Source: an uncultured Alphaproteobacteria bacterium
GTDB lineage: Bacteria; Pseudomonadota; Alphaproteobacteria; HIMB59; GCA-002718135
NCBI GenBank assembly: GCA_902600225.1
Contig: CACKIH010000001.1
Location: 61,449-125,448 of the forward strand
Length of the DNA: 64,000 nt
Reading direction: 5' to 3'
How positions within the stretch are numbered: the first letter of the stretch is position 1; every line of letters starts with the position of its first letter. Below the pieces are notes generated by a model that worked only from the letters and a program-made list of their open reading frames with translations, had not been told where the DNA came from and searched no databases. Of the stretch, positions 9,188-18,341 are shown piece by piece. A program made the position numbers and the translations under genes.

Positions 9188-9992
9188 TTCTATGTTCCCC
9201 AGAAAGTGCTAAATATTTTTTTCCCTTTGCTCGTCCAATAAGTGTCAAATTCGAGCCTCTCGCCAGCTCTACACCCCATGCTGTGAATCCTGATCTAGAA
9301 ATTAATATTGGAATACCCATTTTTATAGTTTTAATAACCATTTCACTAGTTAGTCTTCCTGTGGTGTAAAAAATTTTATTTGAAGAGCTAATTTTTTTTA
9401 AAAACATAAAACCAGCAATTTTATCTACAGCATTATGTCTCCCAACGTCTTCCATATAAATCAATGGTTTATTATTATGAATAATAGCACAACCATGTAT
9501 TGCTCCTGTTTCTAAATATAAGCTCGGTGTTAATGTAATTTTTTTTGAAATTTCATAAATCCATTTATGTTTAATTTTCTTTTTGGATTTTAATTTTGAT
9601 TTTTTTATTTCAGCATAGATATCGCCAAATACCGTACCTATTGCACAACCACTAGTTGTTATTTTCTTTCTTAATTTGTTTTCATAATTTGTTCTACGTT
9701 TTGTTCTTACAACAACCACACCTAAATCTTTATCATTTTCAACTTTTGTAATTATGTCATTTTTCTTAAGCATATTTTGATTCAATAAATACCCAATTGC
9801 AAGATATTTTGGGTGATCACTAATAGACATTAGCGTTACTATCTCTTGATTATTAAGAAAAATTGTAAGAGCTTTTTCATTAATAACTTTAGAAATTATT
9901 TTATTTCCTTTCTCATCAAAACCATTTAGTTTTGTAATTAAGGACTTATTATTAATATCAGGTGAGACTAAATATTTCTCTTTTTTTGCCAT
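9174..9992 (-). CDS. fdhD: Formate dehydrogenase accessory sulfurtransferase
   Basis: FdhD passes sulfur from a cysteine desulfurase to the Mo/W-bis-MGD cofactor, which formate dehydrogenase needs for activity. TTSGCAIGT carries C116, equivalent to the catalytic loop. The second Cys of the E. coli CxxC is not visible, as in a number of other FdhD proteins. MEDVGRHNAVDKI and FYTTGRLTSEMV are strong family motifs. At 272 aa it is full length. It is divergent from the tungstate-type permease gene with only 26 bases between starts, so their promoters overlap. Confidence 0.94.
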   Translation of the reverse strand: MAKKEKYLVSPDINNKSLITKLNGFDEKGNKIISKVINEKALTIFLNNQEIVTLMSISDHPKYLAIGYLLNQNMLKKNDIITKVENDKDLGVVVVRTKRRTNYENKLRKKITTSGCAIGTVFGDIYAEIKKSKLKSKKKIKHKWIYEISKKITLTPSLYLETGAIHGCAIIHNNKPLIYMEDVGRHNAVDKIAGFMFLKKISSSNKIFYTTGRLTSEMVIKTIKMGIPILISRSGFTAWGVELARGSNLTLIGRAKGKKYLALSGEHRIDHK

Positions 9993-10018
9993 ATGTTGTA
10001 ATTAAACTAATAATATAA

Positions 10019-10711
10019 ATGAACATATTAGAAATTTTCACAAATTCCATACTATTAATTATTACTTTAGATAATGAACTATGGGACATTATACTTTTAT
10101 CATTATTTGTAAGTTTTACTGCCCTAATTATTGCGTCATTATTAGGATTTATACTAGGGTATTATTTTGCAATTTATAATTTTTATTTCAAAAAAATTAT
10201 TTTAATAATTATAAACTCATTGATGGGAATTCCTCCAGTTGTAGTTGGTTTAATTGTTTATTTTATTTTTGCATCAGGTGGACCTTTAGGTATCTTACAA
10301 CTTCTATACACACCTTCTGCGATGATTATTGCTCAAACTATAATAATTTTTCCAATAATTACCTCATTATCTCATGAGATATTTTCTAAAAATTGGTTTG
10401 AATTTAAAGATCAGATAAGATCCTTAAATATTCCTTTTTGGGGTTCTGTAAAACTTTTATTTAACCATAGTTATTTTTTATTAATAACAACATTATTATC
10501 TGCTTTTGGAAGAGCAATTTCAGAAGTTGGTGCAGTTATGATTGTGGGTGGTAATATTGATCATTATACACGAGTAATGACAACCGCTATATCGTTAGAA
10601 ACTAGAATGGGAAATTTAGAATACGCTATGGCATTAGGTTTAGTTTTAATATCAATAACAATAATTATTTACTCGCTTGTATATTTATTAAATAATAGAT
10701 CTATTAAATGA
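10019..10711 (+). CDS. tupB: ABC transporter permease, TupB-like (tungstate/molybdate)
   Basis: A 230-aa inner-membrane permease with about five or six helices. GIPPVVVGLIVYFIFASGG followed by LGILQLLYTPSAMIIAQT is characteristic of TupB-type tungstate permeases, and the EAA-like loop lies in the GRAISEVGAVMIVGGNI segment. No TupA binding protein or TupC ATPase is adjacent, so they would have to be elsewhere. It overlaps mobB by 4 bases and so is tied to cofactor synthesis. The metal could be W or Mo; the family resemblance favours tungstate. Confidence 0.78.
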   Translation: MNILEIFTNSILLIITLDNELWDIILLSLFVSFTALIIASLLGFILGYYFAIYNFYFKKIILIIINSLMGIPPVVVGLIVYFIFASGGPLGILQLLYTPSAMIIAQTIIIFPIITSLSHEIFSKNWFEFKDQIRSLNIPFWGSVKLLFNHSYFLLITTLLSAFGRAISEVGAVMIVGGNIDHYTRVMTTAISLETRMGNLEYAMALGLVLISITIIIYSLVYLLNNRSIK

Positions 10712-11190
10712 AAATAGTAGGATTTGTTGGCTGGAAGGACTCAGGGAAAACAACTATTGCAACTAAAATTATACATAAACTTAGCTCTAAAAATTTTCGT
10801 GTTGCTTCAATTAAACATGCGCATCACGAATTTGATATAGATCATGAGAATACAGATAGCTTTAAGCATAGATTAGCAGGATCTTCTCAAGTAATAGTTA
10901 GTTCATCGAAGCGATGGGTTAAAATATCAGAGCTAAACAATTCAAAAGAAAAAACATTAGATGAATTAATTAATCAACTTTCAGAAATTGATATTGTAAT
11001 AGTGGAAGGGTTTAAAAATGAAAATCACCCAAAAATTGAAATAATTAAAAATGATAATGATAATTACTTATTTACCAAAATTAAAAATATAAAAGCTATT
11101 ATTTCAAATAATAAAATTAAAACTGACTTGAGAATTTTTAAGAACGATGAAATTGATAATATAGTCGATTTTATTTTGAGAGATTTTTAA
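10708..11190 (+). CDS. mobB: Molybdopterin-guanine dinucleotide biosynthesis protein B
   Basis: GTP-binding MobB, an accessory to MobA in guanine dinucleotide cofactor synthesis. Residues 3-16 (IVGFVGWKDSGKTT) are the P-loop. VASIKHAHHEFDIDHENTDS and DIVIVEGFKNENHPKIE are the family switch-like motifs. At 160 aa it is normal. It overlaps both neighbours (tupB by 4 bases, moeA by 1), forming a tightly coupled three-gene operon. Confidence 0.93.
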   Translation: MKIVGFVGWKDSGKTTIATKIIHKLSSKNFRVASIKHAHHEFDIDHENTDSFKHRLAGSSQVIVSSSKRWVKISELNNSKEKTLDELINQLSEIDIVIVEGFKNENHPKIEIIKNDNDNYLFTKIKNIKAIISNNKIKTDLRIFKNDEIDNIVDFILRDF

Positions 11191-12404
11191 TGAATAAATC
11201 ACCTCTAACTAAAAAACAAATTGTTAATTTATTTAAAAAACAAAAGATTGTAATTTTTAACTCTGAAAAAATTAATTTAGAAAATTCAGAGGATAGATTT
11301 CTTTATGAAAATATAAAAAGTAAAATTAATTTACCTCCTTTTAATAATTCTGCTGTAGACGGTTATGCTATTTTAAAAACAGATTTAAAAACAAAAAAAG
11401 TTTTTTTTTGTAATAGACGAATAGCAGCTGGAGATAACAAAAATATAAAAGTAAAACCTGGTGAAGCAGTTAGAATTTTTACTGGCGCAAAAATGCCTTC
11501 GAATTCATCAACTGTAGTTATGCAGGAAAATACATACAAGAAAGGAAATAAAATTCATTTAATTAAAATTCCAAAATTTGGAGATAATTATAGATTAAAG
11601 GGTGAAGATATAAAAAAAAACCAAAAAATATTGGAAAAGGGGTCTAAATTAAATCAACAAAATATAAATTTAATTGCTGCTACTGGTATTAGTAAAATAA
11701 AAGTATTTAAAAAAATTAAAATTGGTTTCTTTACAAGTGGTAATGAATTACGAAAACCAACTAAAAATTTAAAAAATTCTGAAATTAATAATTCAAATTA
11801 TTATAGTTTAAATAATTTACTTGATAAGAATTTTATAGAAAAAAAATATTGTGGAAATCTCAAAGATAATTTTAAATCTATTAAAAACAAAATTTTTAAT
11901 ACTTCAAAAAAATTTAATGTAATAATAACTGCTGGTGGTGCATCTGTTGGCGATGAAGATCATTTAATTAAAGTTTTATCTGAAATAGGTAAGATATATT
12001 TTTGGAGAGCAGCAATAAAACCAGGGAGACCTATTGCAGTTGGAAAAATAAATAAATGCTACATAATTTGCTTACCAGGTAATCCAGTTTCTGTTCAATT
12101 ACTATATGCAATGTTAGTAAAACCATTAATAGAAAAAATATCTGGCGGAAATTTTAAGCTCCCATCTTCAAGTAAAATTACAGCAAATTTTTCTATGAAG
12201 AAAAAAACAAAAAGAATGGAGTGGTTACGTGTAAATAAAGAAACTATAAATAATAAAAATATTGCAAATAAATTTCCTAAACAAGGTTCTGGAATGATCA
12301 GTTCAATATCCTATTCAGATGGTATAATTGAAATTGATGAAAATGTTTCTCAAGTAAACAAAGGAGATATATTTGATTTTTATAATTACGAAAGTTTATT
12401 TTAA
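11190..12404 (+). CDS. moeA: Molybdopterin molybdenumtransferase
   Basis: Inserts molybdate (or tungstate) into adenylylated molybdopterin. Signatures: LPPFNNSAVDGYAI near residue 50, IFTGAKMPSNSSTVVMQE, the MPT-binding ITAGGASVGDEDHL, and PGRPIAVGKI followed by CLPGNPVS. At 404 aa it is normal. It is the last gene of the tupB-mobB-moeA operon and overlaps the convergent tusA-like gene by 4 bases. The protein is lysine- and asparagine-rich like the rest of the window, with no sign of transfer. Confidence 0.94.
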   Translation: MNKSPLTKKQIVNLFKKQKIVIFNSEKINLENSEDRFLYENIKSKINLPPFNNSAVDGYAILKTDLKTKKVFFCNRRIAAGDNKNIKVKPGEAVRIFTGAKMPSNSSTVVMQENTYKKGNKIHLIKIPKFGDNYRLKGEDIKKNQKILEKGSKLNQQNINLIAATGISKIKVFKKIKIGFFTSGNELRKPTKNLKNSEINNSNYYSLNNLLDKNFIEKKYCGNLKDNFKSIKNKIFNTSKKFNVIITAGGASVGDEDHLIKVLSEIGKIYFWRAAIKPGRPIAVGKINKCYIICLPGNPVSVQLLYAMLVKPLIEKISGGNFKLPSSSKITANFSMKKKTKRMEWLRVNKETINNKNIANKFPKQGSGMISSISYSDGIIEIDENVSQVNKGDIFDFYNYESLF

Positions 12405-12652
12405 TTTTTAATTTTAAATTTATAACGAATTACAATTTTATCTTTAATTTTTTTACAACTTAAATATTCATAGTTGGACTGATCACAATAATGTTCAAAG
12501 TCTGCTTCAGCCAAGGGATCAGTTGCAATAATTTTAATAATTGTATCCTTGTTTAATTCTGAAGCAAGTTTCCTAGCCTTAAGCACGGGGATAGGACATT
12601 CTGTACCACTAGTATCAAGAACTAATTCTTCATTTTCAACTGAATCTTTCAT
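12401..12652 (-). CDS. TusA-like sulfur carrier protein
   Basis: An 83-aa cytoplasmic SirA/TusA-family protein. The persulfide motif CPIP (C19-P22) sits in LDTSGTECPIPVLKARKLA, the expected position. TusA-like proteins relay sulfur for tRNA thiolation, molybdopterin synthesis and other routes. Placed between moeA and the formate dehydrogenase genes, it may feed sulfur to cofactor maturation, possibly through FdhD; this is inferred from location. Its start is 40 bases from the divergent formate dehydrogenase operon. Confidence 0.88.
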   Translation of the reverse strand: MKDSVENEELVLDTSGTECPIPVLKARKLASELNKDTIIKIIATDPLAEADFEHYCDQSNYEYLSCKKIKDKIVIRYKFKIKN

Positions 12653-12676
12653 AGTTTTCTGATACTTAATATATAG

Positions 12677-12682
12677 TATAAT
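12677..12682 (+). promoter_or_regulatory. Candidate -10 box for the formate dehydrogenase operon
   Basis: A perfect TATAAT lies 10 bases before the ATG of the formate dehydrogenase beta gene. If used, transcription would begin only a few bases before the start codon, giving a nearly leaderless mRNA. The -35 region (about 12654-12659) is weak. In DNA this AT-rich, a chance match is quite possible. Confidence 0.3.
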
Positions 12683-12692
12683 ATTAATTGAA

Positions 12693-14396
12693 ATGGATAA
12701 ATTTGTTTCTCAAACAGAAACTTCTTTAAAAAAGAAGAAAAGACGTTGGACTCCAAAAGGAAGACAAGTCGAAGATAAATATTTAGAAGAAGTTTCTAAA
12801 TTGTTTTCAGGATTAATATTTAAGCGAGATGAATTAATAGAATATTTGCATATATTACAGGATAAATTTGGTGTTTTGTACGACAAACATCTAGTAGCTT
12901 TATCTACTATTATAAACTTACCACTTTCTGAAATTTATGAAGTTGCAACTTTTTATGCTCACTTTAATATTGTTAAAGATAGTAAAGATTATAACCCAGT
13001 GAATGTTGTAAGAGTTTGTGAAAGTTTAACGTGTGAATTATTTGGAGCACACAAATTACTTCAAGATATAAAAAAATTAGAAAATAAAAATATAAAAGTC
13101 GTAGCTGGTCCATGCATGGGAAGATGTAATGTTGCTCCTACTGTCTGCGTAGGAAAAAATTATGTTGATGTGGCTAATTTTGATAAAGTTAAAAAATCAA
13201 TCGATGAAAAAAGTTTTGAACCCTTCATTCCAGATTATATAAATTTATCTACTTATAAAAATAATGGCGGTTATGAAATTGCCAACAAAATACGTAATGG
13301 GGCAATTTCAAAAAAACAAGTTTTGGACTCATTAAATGAAAGCGGATTGAAAGGGAAAGGTGGCGCTGGATTTCCTACTGGAAAAAAATGGGAAATTGTC
13401 TCAAATTACAATGGTAAAAAATATGTTGCTGTTAATGGTGATGAAGGTGAACCAGGAACATTTAAAGATAGGTCATATTTAGAAAGTGATCCACATAGAT
13501 TTTTAGAAGGAGCTTTAATTGCCTCCTATTTTATAAATGCTCATAAAGTTTACATTTATATGAGAGATGAATATCCAGCAGTTATAAAAATTTTAATTGA
13601 TGAAATAAATAAAATAGAAGATGAAGAAATAATTCCAAGAGACTTTTTCATAGTAAGAAGAGGTGCAGGAGCCTATATCTGTGGAGAAGAATCAGCAATG
13701 ATAGAAAGTATTGAAGGCAAGAGAGGATTGCCAAGGCATAGACCACCTTATGTGGCTGAAATTGGTTTATTTGGATGTCCTACTTTAACAAATAATTTAG
13801 AAACTCTTTTTTGGGTAAGAGATATAATTGAAAAAGGAGCAAAGTGGTTTGCTGAAAAGGGGTCCAATGGAAATAAGGGTTTTCATAGTTTTTCAGTATC
13901 AGGAAGAGTAAAAAACCCAGGAGTAAAAGTTGCTCCAGCTGGGATAACAATTCAGCAATTAATCGATGAGTATTGTGATGGTATGGCCGATGGACATACT
14001 TTTAAAGGATATCTTCCAGGAGGTGCATCAGGTGGTATTCTCCCTGCTACAATGAATGATATTCCACTTGATTATGGATCGAAAGAATTAATGGATGCCG
14101 GATGTTTTTTAGGTTCAGCGGCAGTAGTTGTTTTATCGGATCAAGATAATATGAAAGATGTTGCACTTAATTTACTAAAATTTTTTGAAGAGGAAAGTTG
14201 TGGTCAATGTACACCATGCCGTTCCGGTACGGAGAAAACTGTAAAATTAATGCAAGAAAAAAATTGGAACAAGGAAAAATTAAAAGATTTAAGTGAAGTC
14301 ATGGCTCAAGCATCAATATGTGGTTTAGGTCAAGCTGCAACAAACCCTTTAAATTCTGTTTTAAAATATTTTAGCAATGAAATAACTTATGACTAA
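12693..14396 (+). CDS. fdsB: NAD-dependent formate dehydrogenase beta subunit (fused NuoE-NuoF type)
   Basis: Diaphorase subunit that passes electrons from the alpha subunit to NAD+ through FMN. It is a fusion. Residues 1 to about 170 are NuoE-like, with [2Fe-2S] ligands C109, C114, C141 and C145. Residues about 190-567 are NuoF-like, with the FMN/NAD motifs GKGGAGFPTGKKW and GAGAYICGEESAMIESIEG, and a C-terminal [4Fe-4S] site (C503, C506, C509, C543). In Rhodobacter-type FDH these parts are separate FdsG and FdsB. It overlaps the alpha subunit by 8 bases. Confidence 0.93.
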   Translation: MDKFVSQTETSLKKKKRRWTPKGRQVEDKYLEEVSKLFSGLIFKRDELIEYLHILQDKFGVLYDKHLVALSTIINLPLSEIYEVATFYAHFNIVKDSKDYNPVNVVRVCESLTCELFGAHKLLQDIKKLENKNIKVVAGPCMGRCNVAPTVCVGKNYVDVANFDKVKKSIDEKSFEPFIPDYINLSTYKNNGGYEIANKIRNGAISKKQVLDSLNESGLKGKGGAGFPTGKKWEIVSNYNGKKYVAVNGDEGEPGTFKDRSYLESDPHRFLEGALIASYFINAHKVYIYMRDEYPAVIKILIDEINKIEDEEIIPRDFFIVRRGAGAYICGEESAMIESIEGKRGLPRHRPPYVAEIGLFGCPTLTNNLETLFWVRDIIEKGAKWFAEKGSNGNKGFHSFSVSGRVKNPGVKVAPAGITIQQLIDEYCDGMADGHTFKGYLPGGASGGILPATMNDIPLDYGSKELMDAGCFLGSAAVVVLSDQDNMKDVALNLLKFFEEESCGQCTPCRSGTEKTVKLMQEKNWNKEKLKDLSEVMAQASICGLGQAATNPLNSVLKYFSNEITYD

Positions 14397-17142
14397 AGAG
14401 AAAATAAAATTTTATTTAAACGAAAAGTTAGTTGAAGCAAATGCTGATGAAACTATTTGGCAAGTTGCAAATAGACTTGGAACAGAAATCCCACATTTAT
14501 GTTATTCAGATAAACCTGGCTATAGAGCAGATGGAAATTGCAGAGCATGTATGGTTGAAATTGAAGGAGAACGTGTGTTGGCAGCATCTTGTATTAGAAA
14601 GCCAACTGAAAGTATGAAAGTAAAAACTTCTTCAGAAAAGGCTAAAAAATCTAGAGAGTTAGTTTTTGAATTACTTCTAGCAGACCAGCCAAAAAAAGTA
14701 ATTGCTCATGATAATAATTCTGATTTTTGGAAATGGATAGAAAAAGTTGAAGTTAAAGAAAGTAGATTTCCAAAAAAAACTTCATGTCAGGCAGACGTTT
14801 CTCATCCTAGTATGGCTGTAAATCTAGATGCATGTATACAATGTAATCTTTGTGTAAGAGCATGTAGAGAAGTCCAGGTAAACGATGTCATTGGAATGGC
14901 ATATCGAGGAGAAAATTCTAAAATTGTATTCGACTTTGATGATCCAATGGGTGATAGCACATGTGTAGCATGTGGTGAATGTGTACAGGCTTGTCCTACT
15001 GGAGCATTAATGCCAGCATCCATTGTAGATAAAGATGGTGTTGGCCATAGTAAGGTTGATAAAAAAATTGATAGCGTTTGTCCTTATTGTGGTGTGGGTT
15101 GTCAGATAGAATACAATGTAAAAGATAACAAAATTAAATACGTTAATGGTGTTGATGGTCCTGCAAACAAGAATAGATTATGTGTAAAAGGGAGGTTTGG
15201 ATTTGATTATGTAAATAATCCAGAAAGACTTACAAAGCCGTTGATTAGAATTAAAGACAAAGCAAAAGATTTACATCCAAACATTAATTTTTCAAATATT
15301 CATGAATATTTTAGAGAAGCATCTTGGGATGAAGCTTTAGATTATGCAGCACAAGGATTTTTAAAACTTAAAAAACAAAGAAATGGTAAAAGTAATCTTG
15401 CTGGATTTGGATCAGCTAAATGTTCAAATGAAGAAGCATATTTATTTCAAAAATTAATACGAACTGGTTTTAATACTAATAATGTTGATCATTGTACAAG
15501 GCTTTGTCATGCATCATCTGTAGCTGCTTTATTAGAAACTATTGGTTCAGGAGCTGTTACTGCTCCATTCTATGAAGTTGAACATTCTGATGTGATAATA
15601 GTCATTGGAGCAAATCCGACTGAAAATCATCCAGTAGCAGCAACTTTTTTTAAAAATGCTGCAAAAAAAGGTTCCAAATTAATTGTGATGGATCCAAGAG
15701 GTCATTCCTTAAAAAAACATGCAACTCATATGTTGCAATTTAAACCAGGATCTGATGTTGCTCTCTTAAACTCAATAATGAATGTTATTGTCGAAGAAAA
15801 TTTATTTAATTCCGAATATATTAAAAAACAAACTGAAGGATTTGAAAAATTAAGAAAACATTTAATGAATTATTCACCTGATATAATGGAAAACGAAACA
15901 GGTATCGACCCAGAACTTATAAGAGAGGTAGCACGTTTATATGCCAATACAAATAAAGGAATAATTTTTTGGGGTATGGGAATTTCTCAACACACACATG
16001 GTACCGACAATGCTAGATGTTTAATTTCTCTAGCTTTAATGACAGGGAATGTTGGAAAAAGGGGATCCGGTTTACATCCTTTAAGAGGACAAAATAATGT
16101 TCAGGGAGCGTCAGATGCCGGTCTTATACCAATGATGTATCCTGATTACCAATTAGTTGATAAAGATAATAATAAAGATTTTTTTGAAAAACTTTGGAAA
16201 ACTCCTTTAGATGATAAAAAAGGTCTAACTGTTGTTGAAATTATGGATGCTATTCATGAGAATACAATTAAAGGGATGTATATACTTGGAGAAAATCCAG
16301 CAATGTCTGATCCTGATCTTAATCATGCAAGAGAAGCTCTACAAATGTTAGAGCATTTAGTTGTTCAAGATATTTTTTTAACTGAAACAGCTACATATGC
16401 GGATGTTATTTTCCCAGCTTCAGCATGGCCTGAAAAAAATGGAACAGTTACTAATACTAATAGACAAGTACAGATGGGAAGAAAAGCTTTAGACTCTCCA
16501 GGTCAAGCTAAAGAAGATTGGTGGATAACAAACGAACTTGGAAAAAGAATGGGTTTAAATTGGAAATATAAACATCCAAAAGAAATTTATGAAGAAATGT
16601 CACTAACAATGCCTTCATTAAACAATATATCTTGGGAAAGATTAGATAATGAAAACTCTGTAACTTATCCAAGCAAGTCTCCAACTACACCAGGAGATGA
16701 AATTGTTTTTGGTGATAAGTTTCCAAACGAAAATGGTAAAGGTAAATTTATTCCAGCTAGTGTTACTGCACCAGATGAGGTACCTGATAAAGAATTTGCG
16801 ATGATACTAACCACAGGAAGGCAATTAGAGCATTGGCATACTGGAGCTATGACTAGAAAGGCATCAAATTTAGATGCCATTGAACCAGAACCTTCGGTTT
16901 CAATATCACCTAAAGATATAATTAAAAATAATATGAAAGCTGGAGATAAAATAAAAGTCACAACTAGAAGAGGCTCAATAGATATAAGAGTAAGGCAAGA
17001 CAGGGCGATTCCTGATGGAGTCATATTTATTCCATTTTGTTATAATGAATCTGCCGCTAATCTTTTAACTAATCCAGCTTTAGATCCATATGGAAAAATT
17101 CCTGAATTTAAATATTGTGCTGCAAAAATTGAGAAGTTATAA
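14389..17142 (+). CDS. fdsA: Formate dehydrogenase alpha subunit (Mo/W-bis-MGD)
   Basis: Catalytic subunit oxidising formate to CO2. Domains in order: [2Fe-2S] (C38, C51, C54, C68); two ferredoxin-type clusters (C149/C152/C155/C159 and C192/C195/C198/C202); the N-terminal [4Fe-4S] of the molybdopterin domain (C231, C234, C238, C265); then the catalytic core. In DHCTRLCHASS, C373 is the predicted metal ligand, replacing the selenocysteine of some FDHs, and H374 is the conserved catalytic His. At 917 aa it is a soluble NuoG-like FDH with no Tat signal, so cytoplasmic. It works with the beta subunit encoded just upstream. Confidence 0.95.
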   Translation: MTKEKIKFYLNEKLVEANADETIWQVANRLGTEIPHLCYSDKPGYRADGNCRACMVEIEGERVLAASCIRKPTESMKVKTSSEKAKKSRELVFELLLADQPKKVIAHDNNSDFWKWIEKVEVKESRFPKKTSCQADVSHPSMAVNLDACIQCNLCVRACREVQVNDVIGMAYRGENSKIVFDFDDPMGDSTCVACGECVQACPTGALMPASIVDKDGVGHSKVDKKIDSVCPYCGVGCQIEYNVKDNKIKYVNGVDGPANKNRLCVKGRFGFDYVNNPERLTKPLIRIKDKAKDLHPNINFSNIHEYFREASWDEALDYAAQGFLKLKKQRNGKSNLAGFGSAKCSNEEAYLFQKLIRTGFNTNNVDHCTRLCHASSVAALLETIGSGAVTAPFYEVEHSDVIIVIGANPTENHPVAATFFKNAAKKGSKLIVMDPRGHSLKKHATHMLQFKPGSDVALLNSIMNVIVEENLFNSEYIKKQTEGFEKLRKHLMNYSPDIMENETGIDPELIREVARLYANTNKGIIFWGMGISQHTHGTDNARCLISLALMTGNVGKRGSGLHPLRGQNNVQGASDAGLIPMMYPDYQLVDKDNNKDFFEKLWKTPLDDKKGLTVVEIMDAIHENTIKGMYILGENPAMSDPDLNHAREALQMLEHLVVQDIFLTETATYADVIFPASAWPEKNGTVTNTNRQVQMGRKALDSPGQAKEDWWITNELGKRMGLNWKYKHPKEIYEEMSLTMPSLNNISWERLDNENSVTYPSKSPTTPGDEIVFGDKFPNENGKGKFIPASVTAPDEVPDKEFAMILTTGRQLEHWHTGAMTRKASNLDAIEPEPSVSISPKDIIKNNMKAGDKIKVTTRRGSIDIRVRQDRAIPDGVIFIPFCYNESAANLLTNPALDPYGKIPEFKYCAAKIEKL

Positions 17143-17149
17143 ATATTTT

Positions 17150-17272
17150 ATGATAAAAAAAATATTAATAATTTTATTTCTTGTATTTAGTCCAATCACA
17201 GCATGCTCTACATTAAGTGAATTAAACGAAAGAGTAAAAGGTGATGGAGTTCCTTATATACCTGGGATTTAA
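17150..17272 (+). CDS. Very small predicted lipoprotein
   Basis: A 40-aa product starting at the ATG at 17150, 7 bases after the alpha subunit stop. It has a basic N terminus (MIKK), a hydrophobic core (ILIILFLVFSPI) and a lipobox-like ITAC, so Cys19 would be lipidated and a mature peptide of about 22 residues (ending GDGVPYIPGI) left. An upstream in-frame start at 17090 would bury the signal and overlap fdsA, so I reject it. It is not FdsD, which often ends fds operons. Entericidin-like small lipoproteins have a similar build, but the role is unknown. Confidence 0.6.
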   Translation: MIKKILIILFLVFSPITACSTLSELNERVKGDGVPYIPGI

Positions 17273-17322
17273 TTTATAAAATTCTTGTCGAATTTATAAT
17301 TTAATATAAATGCAAAATAGAT

Positions 17323-17398
<76 letters not shown>

Positions 17399-17409
17399 CT
17401 TAATAGTAT

Positions 17410-18171
17410 TTAAGTTGAGTAAAACTGATATAAAGCAATCGATGTTGCATTAGAAACATTCAAACTATCAATGTCAAATTTTAAATTATTTTTCATTTTT
17501 ATCTGAATTATTTCATCACATTCCTTTTTTACTAATTCTCTAATACCTTTTCCTTCAGAACCAAAAACTAATACTGATTTTTGTGAAAAATTTAATTTTG
17601 AATTTTTATTTTTCGAACTGTCAAAACCATAAATCCAATAATTATTTTTTTTAAGAAAAGAAATAGCTCTTCTAATATTTGTCACTCTAATATAATTTAC
17701 AATTTCTGCAGCACCGGAAGCTGATTTATAAAGTGATGAAGTCAGTTCTGGTGAATTATTTTTGCCAACTATAATTCCTGCACAATCAAATAATGCACAT
17801 GATCTCATTATTGAGCCAATATTTTGAGGGTCAGTTACTTGATCTAAAATTAATATTACTGATTTTGATTTTTTACATTCTACTTTTACAAATTCTTCTA
17901 AACCTGGCCGAGTAAGATCTTTTGTTTTTAGAACTACTCCCTGCGTTGTGTTTTCATTTCCAAATCTTCTTGTGAATTCATTTTGAGGAAGAATGGTAAT
18001 TTTTTGTGTATTAGATTCATATTTTTTGGCAAAATTTGTGTGATTTTTACTAATTATAAGCTCAATATTCTCTCTTTTATCATTTTGAAGAGCTGCCTTA
18101 ACAGAATGTTGACCAAAAATTGTATGAATTCCTTGATTTTTATTAGATTTATTATTTCTAAACTTAGTCAT
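17410..18171 (-). CDS. rlmB: TrmH family RNA 2'-O-methyltransferase (RlmB-like)
   Basis: SPOUT methyltransferase, probably methylating a 23S rRNA guanosine (Gm2251 in E. coli). The N-terminal HTIFGQHSVKAALQN is the substrate-binding domain opening. The knotted catalytic part has ILDQVTDPQNIGSIMRSCAL, VLVFGSEGKGI and the C-terminal LNVSNATSIALYQF. At 253 aa it is typical. Its start is 170 bases from tRNA-Tyr on the other strand, and that gap carries the promoter of the tuf-rpo unit. Confidence 0.92.
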   Translation of the reverse strand: MTKFRNNKSNKNQGIHTIFGQHSVKAALQNDKRENIELIISKNHTNFAKKYESNTQKITILPQNEFTRRFGNENTTQGVVLKTKDLTRPGLEEFVKVECKKSKSVILILDQVTDPQNIGSIMRSCALFDCAGIIVGKNNSPELTSSLYKSASGAAEIVNYIRVTNIRRAISFLKKNNYWIYGFDSSKNKNSKLNFSQKSVLVFGSEGKGIRELVKKECDEIIQIKMKNNLKFDIDSLNVSNATSIALYQFYST

Positions 18172-18296
18172 GGTTTAATATCACAGATTTGTCTAATTAA
18201 TACAATCTAGATATGTACAAAAAGGCATTTTTTGTCTAAAAGGCCGTTGCTTTTACGAGTATACGTATTTTGCAAAGGTGAAGCTGCTGTTTTAGA

Positions 18297-18326
18297 TTGA
18301 CATATATACTAATTTATTAGTATTGG
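18297..18326 (+). promoter_or_regulatory. Candidate promoter with internal palindrome, upstream of tRNA-Tyr/tuf
   Basis: A consensus -35 (TTGACA, 18297-18302) is followed 18 bases later by a -10-like TATTGG (18321-18326), ending 15 bases before tRNA-Tyr. Between them lies a perfect inverted repeat, ATACTAAT-TT-ATTAGTAT (18306-18323). This is the only good promoter seen before the tRNA-tuf-secE-nusG-rpl-rpoBC run. The -10 is poor, so the exact boxes are uncertain. Confidence 0.5.
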
Positions 18327-18341
18327 CCAATTTCTTCAAAC

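Noticed and set aside
17279..17295. AAATTC-TTGTC-GAATTT hairpin after the small lipoprotein gene
   Set aside because: The stem is only six AT-rich pairs with no T tract, so I did not call it a terminator.
18213..18239. Eight-codon ORF upstream of tRNA-Tyr as a leader peptide
   Set aside because: No ribosome site, no regulatory codon pattern and no gene it could attenuate in the usual way.
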